A stretch of DNA of 64,000 nucleotides from Sordaria brevicollis (Eukaryota > Ascomycota > Sordariomycetes > Sordariales > Sordariaceae), in assembly GCA_033439795.1 (NCBI GenBank), contig JAUTDP010000012.1, positions 1,054,001 through 1,118,000 on the forward strand, read 5' to 3'. The notes under the pieces are model-generated. The model saw nothing but the letters and a program-made list of their open reading frames with translations. It searched no databases and had not been told where the DNA came from. Of this stretch, positions 47,184 to 59,312 are shown one piece after another. The translations under genes were made by a program, and so were the position numbers. Every line of letters starts with the position of its first letter. Positions within the stretch are counted from its first letter, which is position 1.

Positions 47184-48708
47184 ATGAGGGTAATAACTAT
47201 ACTGGCCTTGACAACATCTCTCCTCTCAACGACGGAGGCATTTGCCATTCCACAACAGGAAAATGCTGGTGGTCTCAAGGTGGTCAGTCTGCAGACGGAA
47301 CGACGGTCCAACCTACACCCCGTTGCTCGTGACGGGTTACGAAGGAGGGCGTTGGAAGACATTACGTTACAGAACGTTGTATGTTTTACCGTTTGGGCAC
47401 TCTGCCGGATTAGTCGCTGATATTAGTGTTCAGATAGGTGGATATTATATCGATGTGAGAATCGGTACGCCAGGAAAGAAATTCACACTACATCTCGACA
47501 CAGGCTCAGCAGATACTTGGGTCAACACTCCCGACTTAAATCTCTGTTCGTCAAGGTCCAGGCCATGCGATTTTTCTGGCACCTACCAACCCAATGCCTC
47601 GTCTACTTATGAATACGTCAATGATCATTTCGATATCAGTTACGTGGATGGGTCCGGCGCTAAGGGGGAGTATGCCGCCGACGCCTTCCTATTCGGCTAC
47701 ACTCGCATCAAACTGGACCGGCTGCAGTTTGGCATCGGCCACTCTTCAACTAATGCGCAGGGACTTGTCGGTTTAGGGTACGCCATGAGCGAAGTGCAAA
47801 CCCGTGCCGGATTGCCACCCTACAACAACCTTCCAGCCCAAATGGCCGTCGACGGCTTGATTAACTCCAACGCTTACTCCATATGGCTCAACGACCTTGA
47901 TTCCCCTGCGGGTACCATTCTCTTCGGCGGCGTCGACCCCGCCAAGTACGAAGGCGATCTGATCACCCTTCCCGTCCAAACCGCCCAAAACGGCGAGTAC
48001 AGGAACCTTATGGTCACCCTGACCGGCCTGACGTTCCACGGCGACGGCAATGGAGACAATACCACCCAAATCTCCGAAGACAACCTCGCCCTCGCCGTTC
48101 TTCTAGACACTGGCTCAACCCTCACCTACCTCCACAACGACCTGGTCGAGCCCCTCTACGACGCCATCGGCGTAACCATCATGCCAAACCCCCAGGGTGA
48201 ACAGACCGCCTACGTGCCTTGCTCCTTCAAGGACCGCAAGCAATCTCTAGTCTTTACCTTCTCCTCCCAGTTGGAAATTAGCGTACCGATGGACGAACTC
48301 GTCTTGAACCAAACCACCGACAACAAGACCCCCCGCATGCCAGACGGTGTCACGGACGCCTGCCTCTTTGGCATCCAGGAACGTGTTGGCGCCGGAAGTA
48401 ACACCCTCGGTGACACCTTCCTGCGGAGCGCGTACGTGGTGTTTGATTTGGATAACAACGAGATCTCTATGGCGCAGACCAAGTTTAATGCCACGACCAC
48501 GGCGATGGTGGAGATCAAAAAGGGAAAGGGAGGAGTGCCCGGTGCAAAGATGGTGGACAATGCGGTGCAGGCGACGAGTGGGTTTTCGGATGATCAAGGG
48601 GGCATATATCAGAATGCCGCCTCGGGTCAGATGGGGGTCGGAAGGGGAATGGGGACAGTGGCTTGGGGTTTATTGGTGGGTGTTGCCATGGTGTTTATGG
48701 GGTTGTGA
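47184..48708 (+). CDS. Secreted, probably GPI-anchored aspartic protease (yapsin/pepsin family A1), two exons
   Basis: Exons 47184-47378 and 47434-48708 give 489 residues. The 55-nt intron has donor GTATGT, branch GCTGAT and acceptor TTCAG, and lies between codons. The chosen ATG is followed by a clear signal peptide (MRVITILALTTSLLSTTEAFA). A propeptide with an RRR site follows, then GGYYIDVRIGTPGKKFTLHLDTGSADTWV with catalytic Asp87; the second catalytic motif LLDTGSTLTYL has Asp290. Both DTGS motifs are intact. A flap Tyr is present in FDISYVDGSGAKGEY. Several N-x-S/T sites occur, and the C-terminus ends in Ser/Gly-rich sequence and a hydrophobic WGLLVGVAMVFMGL, as for GPI attachment. Yapsin-type enzymes act at the plasma membrane or wall. 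Cleavage specificity and the exact anchor site are not visible. Confidence 0.93.
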
Positions 48709-49502
48709 GGTAGATGTAGAGAGGGGGGGGTGAGAAGTCAGGAACGAAGGAAGCAAAAAGGAAGGGAAAAGCGGTTTGGTTGGGTGAAGAAAGTTTTGGA
48801 GAAATTTTAAGTCTTAAGTTTTTTGTATTATACGGCATGATTGCATGGGCAACAAGCAGCGTTTGGCTTTATCATTCTTGGATATAATATGATATCTATA
48901 TACTTCCACTTCACACAGAGTGCCAACTAGTCAGTCCCACATGCCGTTTCTCTTTGTGACGCTGTTCCATGTTCCGCAAAATGTCAAAACCATCATATTA
49001 CACCAACAGGTATAGGAAATCAACCATAATCCCCTCACATACTTCCTCATCATGTCGTCTCCGAACTTGTTTTAAACACTAGCTTCCATACATAAAACCT
49101 TCCTTTCCCCTCCGACGTTCGTGTGCATACATCTACGGCCAAACTGTACGCACCAGGACATCACCTAGAAAAATCTGCTCACTTTCTTCCTCCATTGAGC
49201 CAAACAGACGCACGCGAGCATGTAGTAGCGGTGAAATACCCTTCACGTGGTCGTACATCATCAGATGCCGCCTTCCCTCTAGGATTTGATCATGTAGGTG
49301 TTCCCGTCCTCCCGGTGTGGAGACGGGGCTGTTGTTGTTGACACCGTGGCTCTTGATCCGCCCGGGTGGCTCTCTTTCGTCAGGTCATCTCAGTTCATCT
49401 TCTGGTTCTGTAGTTACTTATGTCCGTCGGCGGACGCGGTGGTTTTCTTTCTTTCTTGGCTGGAATTGGTCGAGGTCTCGGTTACCGCTACCGACAATGG
49501 AA
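48709..49502. other. Convergent intergenic region
   Basis: 794 bp between the 3' ends of the protease and the small orphan gene. It begins with a G-rich stretch (GGGGGGG at 48723) and turns AT-rich near 48800-48910, as expected for 3' UTR. No gene is seen. Confidence 0.6.
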
Positions 49503-50048
49503 CTACTCGTAGCGGACTGAGTCTTTGTCCAAGTCTTCGTCGAAGTCTCCGTCGGAGTGGAAGTAGGCTTTGGGGAGGTTGTTGTGGAGCGTTAGACGGA
49601 TAACACGGTGGCCAGGGCGAGCGGTGATGAATGGTTTGATAGCAACGTCGGTGGTGCTGATGGTGTTTGACGCCATCATCGAGTCGGGGGCAGTGGTGGC
49701 GATGATAGTCGGAGACGCAAGAGTAGTATACTCTTCACTGAGTTGGGCTCGCGGGACAACACCTACGACACGGGGATCATGAGCATCACTATCGGCGTTA
49801 TGGAGATCGAACGGGCCGGCGATACGGTAGGGTTCGACGACGTTATGTCTCAAGGACGCCGACTTGATGTGGCCCAGAATGTTGCCAATGTTACTGGTAC
49901 CATCGTAGAGGGACGGAAAGACATAGGAGGATATGCTGCTCCAGAGTAAGGCGGAGAGAAGGACACCCCAGAGGATGAACCAGGGCGAGACTCGGGGCGC
50001 TTGGAAGCGAGGGAGGAAGCGGATTTCGATAACGCCGATGGACGGCAT
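49503..50048 (-). CDS. Small single-span membrane protein, unrecognised
   Basis: A single exon of 181 residues with ATG at 50048. Residues about 22-45 (PWFILWGVLLSALLWSSISSYVF) form one hydrophobic span after a short basic N-terminus, so it is probably a type II or signal-anchored protein. The rest is hydrophilic and ends in an acidic HSDGDFDEDLDKDSVRYE. Two stretches, NVVEPYRIAGPFDLHNADSD and RPGHRVIRLTLHNNLPKAYF, look folded. I do not recognise a family. The coherent N-to-C order makes chance less likely, but conservation was not tested. Confidence 0.5.
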   Translation of the reverse strand: MPSIGVIEIRFLPRFQAPRVSPWFILWGVLLSALLWSSISSYVFPSLYDGTSNIGNILGHIKSASLRHNVVEPYRIAGPFDLHNADSDAHDPRVVGVVPRAQLSEEYTTLASPTIIATTAPDSMMASNTISTTDVAIKPFITARPGHRVIRLTLHNNLPKAYFHSDGDFDEDLDKDSVRYE

Positions 50049-51606
50049 GTTGATGGTGGTTATTTGGTGACGGGTAGTTACTTTTGTGTGTGTATAGTTG
50101 ACCGAGCTGGTCGAGAAACTCGGCCTTCAAGGAGTTAGCACAAAGTGTTGTTCTCGGGATAATGGGGCGCGAGTCGGTAGAGGTAGGTACTCACGCAAGA
50201 GTTCCGGTACTGTGTCAAGCCCGGGGTAATAGTTGGGTCTGAGGAGAAAGTCTACAGCAGACATCGAACAAGAAAATCAAATTCAGTAAGATGTGGAGAG
50301 ACCGAAAAGCGGCTGCATTATGTAGGGCATGTTCGAATCTGTTAAGGTGTATCTATATGAGGACTTGTCCCGAGAGAAAAAATGAAGCGGACAAATCGAC
50401 CCATCGTCACCAACGCATGCATGCAAAGTCGGGCCATGCATTATCCACGAGAAAGCATAGAACGGCAGTATGAAGCTACCAATGCAGAAAGCTTGCCTGA
50501 AAGTTGGAGCTCGATATCGGGGCATGGCTTCAAGGCGTCGTCGAGTGTCTGGCGGCGGTTCGTTGGTGAAGATCTCAAAATGCTTGGAATATCTATTACA
50601 AGAACCCAAACCGACGTGCGATTATATCCGAGCCAGCTAACGAAACAACAAGCAAACATCACAATTAACTTCATGTTAATATCAGTTCAGATCGTGTTAA
50701 CGTCTTCTTTTTTCCCGACCCATCCACAGTACTGCCTGTGTCGCCGTTCAACAAACTCCGTCATACACCATCTTCTTCTGCCACGTACCCTGCTTTCACA
50801 TGTGGAGTGCCAGTGTACTCGATATCTTTCATCTCCTTCCCCTTCCACTGGCCACTCATTTCTTCGTCCGAACTAAACACAAGAAGAAACACCGACACAC
50901 CTGTACACCAACATACACGTCTCGGCCCGTCCCGTGCTGTGTACCGTATTCTTTGTCCGAGCCGCCATACCTAAACGCTACGGAGATCCTCTTCTCTTTG
51001 AGAGATGAAGTGATGTTCGCAAGAAAGAGAAAATCTTCTACCTGGTTTTGTGTCCACCGGTACGGCCCGAGGATAAATCCGTCTTTCATGCCAGATTCAG
51101 CCTAGCCAACCTTATCTTCTCCAGGAGCTACTCGGGCGGTATCACATGTCAGGCACATTCATGAGCTCATGCGTATGGACATTCTTGTTCGTTCATTAAC
51201 CATGTTTCCATCTGTCATTTTTTTCCATGACTACCAGGCATGACTTAAAAAGAGGAAGAGAGAAACAACATCTCAGATCGAAAGTGAAAAAGGTTTGAAA
51301 AGTAAATGACAAGAAAATGCAGGGCCCGTGAAAAGGACCCCTTCCCCCTTTGGTCATGGATAGCCATCCAACCAGAGAAACAAGAAGCAGAAGAAAGAAA
51401 ATCTAGCCTTGCGCCTTCTTTGAAACGAGGCAGATTTCATAAAGCCGTGATGATGACAGACCTAGTCCCTCCCATGCCCATCCGGATATATAACAGAAAC
51501 AGACCAAAAGCCAAACATGAAACGCTTCGTCATGACCACCGGCGGTTTTGGTTGTACAAACAAACAACACACATACACAAGTCAGTCCTTGCTAAGAAGG
51601 CTGAAC
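50049..51606. other. Intergenic region between the orphan membrane gene and STE12
   Basis: 1.56 kb holding the promoter of the orphan gene (left) and the 3' UTR of STE12 (right; both genes are on the minus strand). The short frames have no features. Confidence 0.6.
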
Positions 51607-54031
51607 TTAAAATTCTAGCTCGTTCCGCACCATCTCGCCTGTGTTGATGGGCTGAGGCTCACTTATTGTCATGGGCATGCTTAGCTGGAGGTTGTTGTAC
51701 ATGGTTGACTGTGGTGTTGAGCTGTTGCCGTTGTTGCTAGGCGCTCCTGAGCCGTGGACGTAGCCGCCCTCGGATGTCGGTGAGGAATACTCTTCCTCCT
51801 CCTCACCCGAGAGGTTCGAGGTAGCCTCAGAACCGTCACCGCGATCGTGAGTACGCTTGTGCCTAGAGAAATACAGGTTAGTATCGTTGTCTTCATACGT
51901 CCCTGTAGAGCAACTGAAGTGTGCTGAGGTGCACGGCAGGTTGGAAAGGAGAATGCATACTGTGCTAGGTTGTCTGATCGGGAGAAGGCCTTCTGGCAGT
52001 ATGAACAGACGTAGGGTCTCTCTTGTGTGTGTGTCCTGACGTGTCTAAATGGAAAGAAGTCAAAGGTTAGAATTGCGACAGGAGGGTGGATATCCAAGGG
52101 GCTTGTTGTTTAATCTTACCTCTTAAGATGCTCTAACCGCTTGAAGACACGACCGCACGAGGGAATGGGGCAAGAATGCGACTTCTGAGGGTAGGGGCCA
52201 AGCTCGGAAACGGTGGCAGAGCGGGCGCGGCGGATGACGCCGGCGTGGCCCTGGGACATCTGTCGTTCGCTCATGGGGGCAAGCTCATCATCGTTGAGCG
52301 GGCCATAGCTCTGACCCATAGGCATGTTCATGGGATTGAGCGCAGGGCTGCCCTCAACAGTGGAGAGTGGCGTACCGTGCCTTGAAAGCTCGAGCATCTC
52401 CTGGTGCTGCTGGCGAGCCATGTTGATCGCAGGGTTGCTGTAGGTCAACCCAGGAGGAGAGTTGTCCGCAGACTCATCACCCTCAGCCACAGGACCGATA
52501 GACGCGGACACGGACCTCCGGAGGTCCGAGGGCTTGTAAACCGCAGGAGTGCCAGCAGCGATTGCTGTCGTGGCAGACAACACGGACGGAGGGATGGAAG
52601 AGCGTCTCCTCCTTTGCTTGTATGTTGGTGACCCCTCAATAACCGTGTAGGCGGCCATAGGAGAGTAACCTCTGGCAGCGTCCTGGGACATGCTGCTAGA
52701 TCCATACGAACGGGGATACGATGGGGCGGCGAGGTTCGATGGCGGGAGCTGGATCATGCCATTGAGAGCACCAGCGTTGAGGTGATCGGGAATGGCAGTA
52801 TAGAGACCAGTCTCCTCGTTGGCAATGTAAGCGGGCTCACCCATGACACCCATCTGCTGGTGAGGAGGAGTCAAGGGCTCGAAGGAGAGTCCCCTCTGGC
52901 TATAGTCCTCGAAGTGCGAAGAGACGAACGATGGGGCGGGCGAGCACTCAAGACCATAGGCGGGCATGGAAGCGTGTCGCTGGTGCACCTGTGTCATGGG
53001 AACACCGTTCTGGGTGTACTGGACGCGACCGTAATCAGGCTCGCGCTTGACCATTGGCTGAGGGACGCTCATCGCGGGTCCCATCGTCATCGCTCCGTAG
53101 GAGACCATAGCCTCCAGACCGTCGGATAAAGGGGCCATTGACTGGGTCATGGGCTGGGACATGGATTGAGACATTTGCTGTCCCATGTTCTGGCCCATTG
53201 GCTGCAACATCTGCGAGGGCATCTGCTGCATCATCTGGGGAGGGGGCATCGAGTCGGCGGCGCGCAGGATGGGCGAGGTGGACTGGGACTGGAAGGCTAG
53301 TTGCTGGGCCGGAAAGGACGACGAGTTGGCCTGTTGAGCCTTGGTGAGAGACTCGAAGAGCGACTGAGAAGAGTCATACTGGAAGGACAAGGCAGGCTCG
53401 CTAACGGCAACCGTTGTCGCCTCCTGGCCCATCTTCTCCCTCTTGAGGTCACGTTCGAGCGCATCGAGGAAGAGCCTGTCGTGGGGTACGCTGTACCAGA
53501 AGAACACCTTTTGCTTCTTTTGCGTGCGGATGCAGTTGTTCTTGTACAGGAAGTCCAAGAAAGGGCTCTTGGGCTCTTCGAGGGAGGCATCGCTTCCCGC
53601 CTTCAGGTTACGCAAGTCCGAGAAGATACCTTCCTCGAACTTCTTCGAGTTCTTCACGGGACGGCCGAAAGCTTGGAAGCGGAAAGACAGACACCTTACG
53701 ATATCGGTACCGGAGATGTGGAAGAGGTTGTTCCATAGCACGCAAGACACATACTCGCCGGTAGGCAAAAGAAACCTCCGGATGTATTGGTCTGGTTGCC
53801 AGTCGACGGGTGCGGAAATGAGGAAATACTTGACTAATCGGCCGGAAGAGCTGGCATTAGCAAAGCACATACATAATTGGGGGACCCATGCATCCTGTAC
53901 GTACGGTTATCAACCTGCTGCAGAGCTACCTGGGCATCATGCGGAAGTGCTTGCTGGGCCTCGGTGCTCAGCATGAAGGTCTCGGGTTTTTGCGAAGCGG
54001 CAGCCATATTGGCATGCTGCGAAGAATACAT
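51607..54031 (-). CDS. ste12: STE12 transcription factor (pp-1 in Neurospora), four exons
   Basis: Exons 54031-53905, 53833-52120, 52044-51961 and 51862-51607 give 726 residues. All three introns have consensus signals (GTACGT/ATTAG; GTAAGA/TTTAG; GTATGC/TCTAG with TACTAAC), and the phases close exactly on a TAA at 51607. STE12 is the nuclear target of the Fus3/Kss1-type MAP kinase pathway controlling fusion, sexual development and invasive growth. Residues about 40-160 are the STE homeodomain-like region: LKYFLISAPVDWQPDQYIRR, CVLWNNLFHISGTDIVRC and KKFEEGIFSDLRNLK. A Met/Gln-rich repeat lies near residues 220-260. Two C2H2 fingers follow, C597/C602/H615/H619 and C627/C630/H643/H647, an arrangement found in filamentous fungi but not in yeast Ste12. 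MYSSQHANM has two possible start Met codons; the first is used here. Confidence 0.95.
51961..52044 (-). other. STE12 exon 3: one zinc-finger period, symmetric exon
   Basis: 84 nt, or 28 codons, between two introns of the same phase. Each flanking intron falls in the codon just before the first His of a finger (Arg614 before His615; Gln642 before His643), so the exon equals one full finger repeat. Confidence 0.85.
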
Positions 54032-57000
54032 TCCAAGCTGAAAACCTTCCTTGATCGCAAAATGTCGCGACGAGTCTCGTCGTTAATCACGGATAAACAG
54101 TGATTTAATAATTGCGGTTGACCGAGAACTGAGTCTCGATCTGCAGTCGCTTGTGGCGCAAGCGAAGAGCGGATATAGATAGTGCACTGGGTAGCGTCAA
54201 CGCGACCCAAAGAGAGCTGAAGGTGCGGCGAAGCAAGACTATCGCCAAATGAAGCGATCGTCGTGGGGTGCGAAAAGGGGGAAACGGAGGCGCTGCCTCT
54301 GTGTATCTATGTATGTTTCTTTGGGAGAGAAGAAGCGATTCGTAAGAAATCGCTTTTTTCTGTGGTGTGTGCGTTGTCGTGTCTTTGTCTTTTGCGTTTT
54401 CGTGATCCGAGACCAGCCCGCGATACAGTTGTTGGAGGATGCAAAAGATGCGATTCAACCCAAGGGCTTCAAGCGAATGATTTCAAGGTGCGAGACCTTT
54501 CGACTGTCGGCCTCGAGGGCGGTGTGTACGGTATGGTAGAAGAAGGCGAAAAGGGAACCAGAACCAGCCAGGGTGCTGACGGGAGAGGCGTTTCCGACCT
54601 GCTTGTACAATGAATCGTCCACGCGGGAGAGTGCGCAAGTTTTGGGTTGTCGTCGACAATGCACGCCGGGAGCAGCCGCGACGGGGTGGGTTATTGTTCG
54701 AGTCAGCCGTTGGGCGACGTCGTGGCCGGCCGGTGGTGGAGGAGGTCTACGGGAGGCGTGGTGTTGGAAATCGGGTGCGTGCCGGGCCTTAATGCCGGAG
54801 ACCTGACCGTCGTATAACGGGAACAAGAAACAATTGGTGTGGGTGAAGTGAATTAAGCCTTAACAATTTCCTTCTTTCTTTTTCCTTGCAGCAGTGTTGC
54901 GAACGAAACGAAACCAATCAACAGGAAGACTCCCAAAGGTGGCCGTGTGGTAGTGGTCAAGATGGTGGAAGGAGGAAAGAGGCAAAAGTCTTGTCGCTTC
55001 CTGAACTTTGATTGCTGACCCAAGGAATGATTACGGTCGGTCTTTCCAGGGTTGTGTGGGGAGGCCAGCGACAGCGGGACGGCGGAGAGCGGATGGGGGA
55101 ATGCTGTTATGGAGATTGGGTTGCGGTATGTGCGGCCCCTGGTTGGCAAGTTGGGAGTGAGGATTGGTGGTCGACTTGTGAATCGATGCTTCGTGGTGGG
55201 TGGGTTGTCTTGACTTGTGTGTCCAGCAAGTGGAAAAAGGAGAGAGCGTCTTGGGGGAAGTGCGTGCGCGCAGCGAGTTGCAGCTAGCCAGCTCCAAGAC
55301 AGGTCTACTCGGTAGTGCCTGTACGGTGATGCAGGGAAAAAGGCCGTGCGAAGTGGGAAGGTCCGAAGGTCCTCCTGCAACAGAAACAGAAAAGGGTAAA
55401 AGAGGGTTGGAGAAGAAGAAGTCTTGAAAAGGAAAAAAGAGGAAATTGTCAAGAAAAAGTGGTCGACGAGAAGGAGGAGGAGCAAGAGGGAGCAAAGAGG
55501 GGGGAGGATGGGCGAACAACGGGGTTTAATGATTTTCTCTCGCTTGGGGCCCAAGTCTCCAACCAGAGTGGGAAGGCCTGACCAGGGTGTGCTATCTAAG
55601 TGGATGGATATGGCTGCTATTGCTGGTGGCTCGCTGTGCAGCCTGTGCTATGCTTTCCTCACCAAATTGTCGTAGCCTATCGTAGCTTCCCATGCTATAC
55701 CCGGGTTGCAGCACTAACAGCAGAACGTGGGCGACAGTTGGGGCATCTGCGGCAATAAATACAAATCACAGACATGCGATGGCAGACAATGTTGAGTCTT
55801 GTACTGTACAGACTCTTGGTATTTCATCCTGTCTACCACTGCGTGGAAATAGGTAGTAGGTAGAATAGCCTCGCTGTTAGTGAGAGTCGGGCATCTGCGT
55901 AGGCAGGCGAACAAGTCAAGTTCAGCTCTATCCTGGCATCAACCACGAGATGTACGGCAAAGACAGGAAGGAATGGCTTGTCAAGACGGGTGGGAACAAG
56001 GGCCCAACCTGTCAGTCAACACCCGCAGCGACACCCAGTCAGCGAAATGGTGCATTCAGGCAAGGTACCAGAATAGGATGGAATCGAACATCTAGTAGAC
56101 TCTTGGTTAAATGGTCTAAGCGCGGAACAACTCATTCCTCTTCAACATAGCAGAAAGCGTCTATCACAGAGAGTTAAGTAAGGGAAACCCAGTGGAAAGG
56201 GCAGTAAAGGGTTTTTATACGGCAAAGTGGAATTCTACCACCGAGTCTCTTCAACCAGCACAAAGAGAGATGGCTCTATACGGGTAGTAGTAAAGTGGAG
56301 GGGAACCGATGGCAACTTTCAAGTCCAGATCCATCGTCAGCACTTTGGGAGGAGGAGGAGCGGCAACAGCGCAACTGGGACCGCGAAGGGGTCCGTGAGC
56401 TATTCTGGTGAGAGCTGCGGGAGGGAGTGGTAATAGAGACCTGCACTGGATATTACGGTGTGTCTCTATAAAAGCTGCGCTGCATTAACCGGGGTGGAGA
56501 TCAGACCACAAAAAGCGACCCTGCTGATAGGCTGGTCCCTGATGGACGTGCTGGTTGCAAGCTGGGATGGGCATGTCTCTTGAGAACCCGACCGTTGTCT
56601 TTCGGTCCAGTCTTCTTTTTTTCTCTTTTTTCCCGTTTCTGCTTGCTGTCAGTGATCGCAAGGGCATATTCATAGCACTGCTATTTTTTTTTTTGCTTCC
56701 ATGCTGGTATCGTAGAAGTTTCGATGGCCTTTGTTCCTGAATGCTGGACATGCCATCCCGCTCTTCATGATGCCGGCTGGCTGTTTGTTGTCCTACATCA
56801 ATCTCCCGAGTTGAACCTTGGATTACTTTCATGACTCGGCCAGAGCTGTGGGCAACAGCCTCCAGCTTCGGCATCCAACGGCGTGCCGTGGAGTGGAGCA
56901 AACAGTGGCGTTCTATACCATGACATATACAATGAATGGCTTGAGAATATCGCAGCCTCAAGAACACAACATCAGAATACGGACGGCATAACGGCGTGTG

Positions 57001-59257
57001 GGTGCTGCTGTTGGTTGTTATATGAAAAGCCGCCGCGCAACGATACTTAAGATGACGACAGCCTCATCCGCTGCATGGCGCGTAAGATTGTGTTGGGATC
57101 TTCATTTGGTTTGCTACCTCTACAGTATGTTAGTCGACGACTCTTTTTTCTTGGTGGCTATCGCATCAGTGCAGCTGATTGGAAACTAGCGATGATATCG
57201 TGATTACTTTTTGACCGAGCTGTTCTCATCTTCTAGAACGCTTTGATGCCCACGCCTTTCCGGAAATGTTCCATTGTCATTCCGTTTGCAAGGCTAGTCA
57301 CGTTTGCTTCACTAGCAATAGACGGTTAAAAGAAGCGAAGAAAATGAAGATTTGTCCTTTGAAGTGTTCATCTAATAATCCCGCCGTGTTGAGAGCGATG
57401 GGCATCAGTTACAAAGAGACAACAATATCTTGCCTAGTGATGGACTTGTTGCAGTTTACTTATGCGTTTGTTCACGCGGTTTTGAAAGTCGTGATCCCAA
57501 CTTTCGACAGTCAAGAGCCGATTGAATGGACGGCATACGAACGGTATGACCCGAGAATTCCTCAGGGGAACTTCTCTTTTCCATGTTCGTGAACCACCAT
57601 AATTTCCGCGTTCTCGGAAATGAGTTGAGGGTACGGCAGGCATCTTATAGGGTCCCCTCCGAACTATATGTGCTAAGTACCAAGGATGCGTACAATAACA
57701 CAGTACGTATATGGGCATTGTTGCTTTGTTTGCCAGCATGGTCTTCTTCCGGAACCCAAATTGCTGTATAAAAAACATTCGGGCTGTCCGGGTGAGCGCA
57801 AGGCAGACTTAATTACCCAGTGTGCTGTTCGACACTCTCAACGACGGACATTCTCGTGATGTCCGGACAAGTTGATGTCTTATCGATAGAGTGAAGGTAT
57901 TCGGACAGTGTCGTGAGTATTAGTTGGACAGCAAAAGCACCAGCCACATCCAATGGCAGCTCACCAAAGAGTGGAGCACGACGTTGGGATCTGGATCTTT
58001 GGCCCAGGGGCAGCTTCCACTTCTTTTTTGGAGTCGATGCAGAGAAATCTCCATCATGATTGCGTCCTCGGTTCGGCTCTTTCTCAAGGCTATGTATCCA
58101 GTGACGATGTGGTGGAATACACGGCGTGGAAATGGCAACGTACGAGCCGATCATCTTGCGAGTCGTGCGCTTCTCCATTTCGTCCGGCTTCTTGAGATTC
58201 GAGTATAGGAGTCCAGAAGGACGGGTGTTGAAGGCAGGTTGATAGACAGATTGGAGACTATGTGGTCTATGTTTTGCATGTACCTAAGATCTAAAACGCA
58301 CTTGCTAATAAAGATGCCAAGTGGGATGAAAAGTGCATAGGACCAGCCACTAGGTATGCGATCTGACATCTGCACAGAAATGGAAATCCCAAACCAACAA
58401 CATCATACTAACTCCCCTCTGTTTTCACTCGAACCCTTTTACGCGATACCAATTCAACGTCTGCAACCAGCCCGACCCTCGGAAGTAACCACAGGCTCCC
58501 AACGACTCGCACGTTGCGTGTCCCGCGGCTGATTATTTGGCAACACGGTCAAACAGTCGACGCAACCGACTCGGTTCCTGGTTTTCCGTTCCTGGTTTTT
58601 GGAGGCGAACGCGGTGGCCTCGTTCAATCTGGAAGCACCCAAGCGGCAATGTGCTCGAGCGGCGTGGGCACTTGGCGTCGCACAGAACAGAGGTAATCAT
58701 GATATTGGATCCGGTTCTACTGTTTCCCCTCTGCCTCGTCTTCGGCCTGTCTAAGACCTACCTCCGTGTTCATCAATTGTCTCTACCATCATGCCTTTCC
58801 AATTGCCGCATTGGATTTGGCATGGGACGATGTCATTGAAAGCAATTCCTCAGCTTGTTGCTTCTGCTAACACGTCGCGCCTCAGCCTGGTTCATATCGT
58901 GACGCCGCCCTACGGTTGTTGAGGTCATCGCCTACAAGCCAAGCCCAAAGAAAAGAACAAGCCCATGCGCTTCTGGGCTTCTAAGCACTTCAACGGCCTG
59001 ACTGGGTCTCGTCATTTCTCGAGCCTTTCTTTTGCTGTGATGGATGTCCAGACAGGATCCAAGGTTTGCTTGAGCCAATGAGCGTGTTGCCGCGAAGAGT
59101 ATTCGACCACTGCAGAGGGGTCGTGCTGAACCGTGCCCCCAGCCACGATGCCAATCCCACCCAGTCAAAAGTCTGAAACATGCTTCAGAAATAGCTCTAG
59201 AGAGAAGGGCAAGCAAGGGTTTGACTTTTCGTCGGCGCCAAGTTCCATTCAACTCCC

Positions 59258-59312
59258 ACAGCCCAGCGTCCACAGCCCAGCGTCCGCAGCCCAGCGTCCG
59301 CAGCAAGCGTCC
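59258..59312. repeat. Minisatellite, 14-bp unit
   Basis: Three copies of (A/G)CAGCCCAGCGTCC in a row, followed by a 13-base degenerate copy, GCAGCAAGCGTCC. Confidence 0.9.

Noticed and set aside
54853..55554. 233-codon minus-strand frame rich in Leu, Phe and Ser
   Set aside because: It begins at TTG and is the translation of a pyrimidine-rich STE12 promoter or leader.
56085..56150. tRNA-like stretch (AAATGGTCTAAGCGC and, on the other strand, TGTTCGATTCC)
   Set aside because: The two box-like motifs are on opposite strands and no acceptor, anticodon or T stem can be paired around either.
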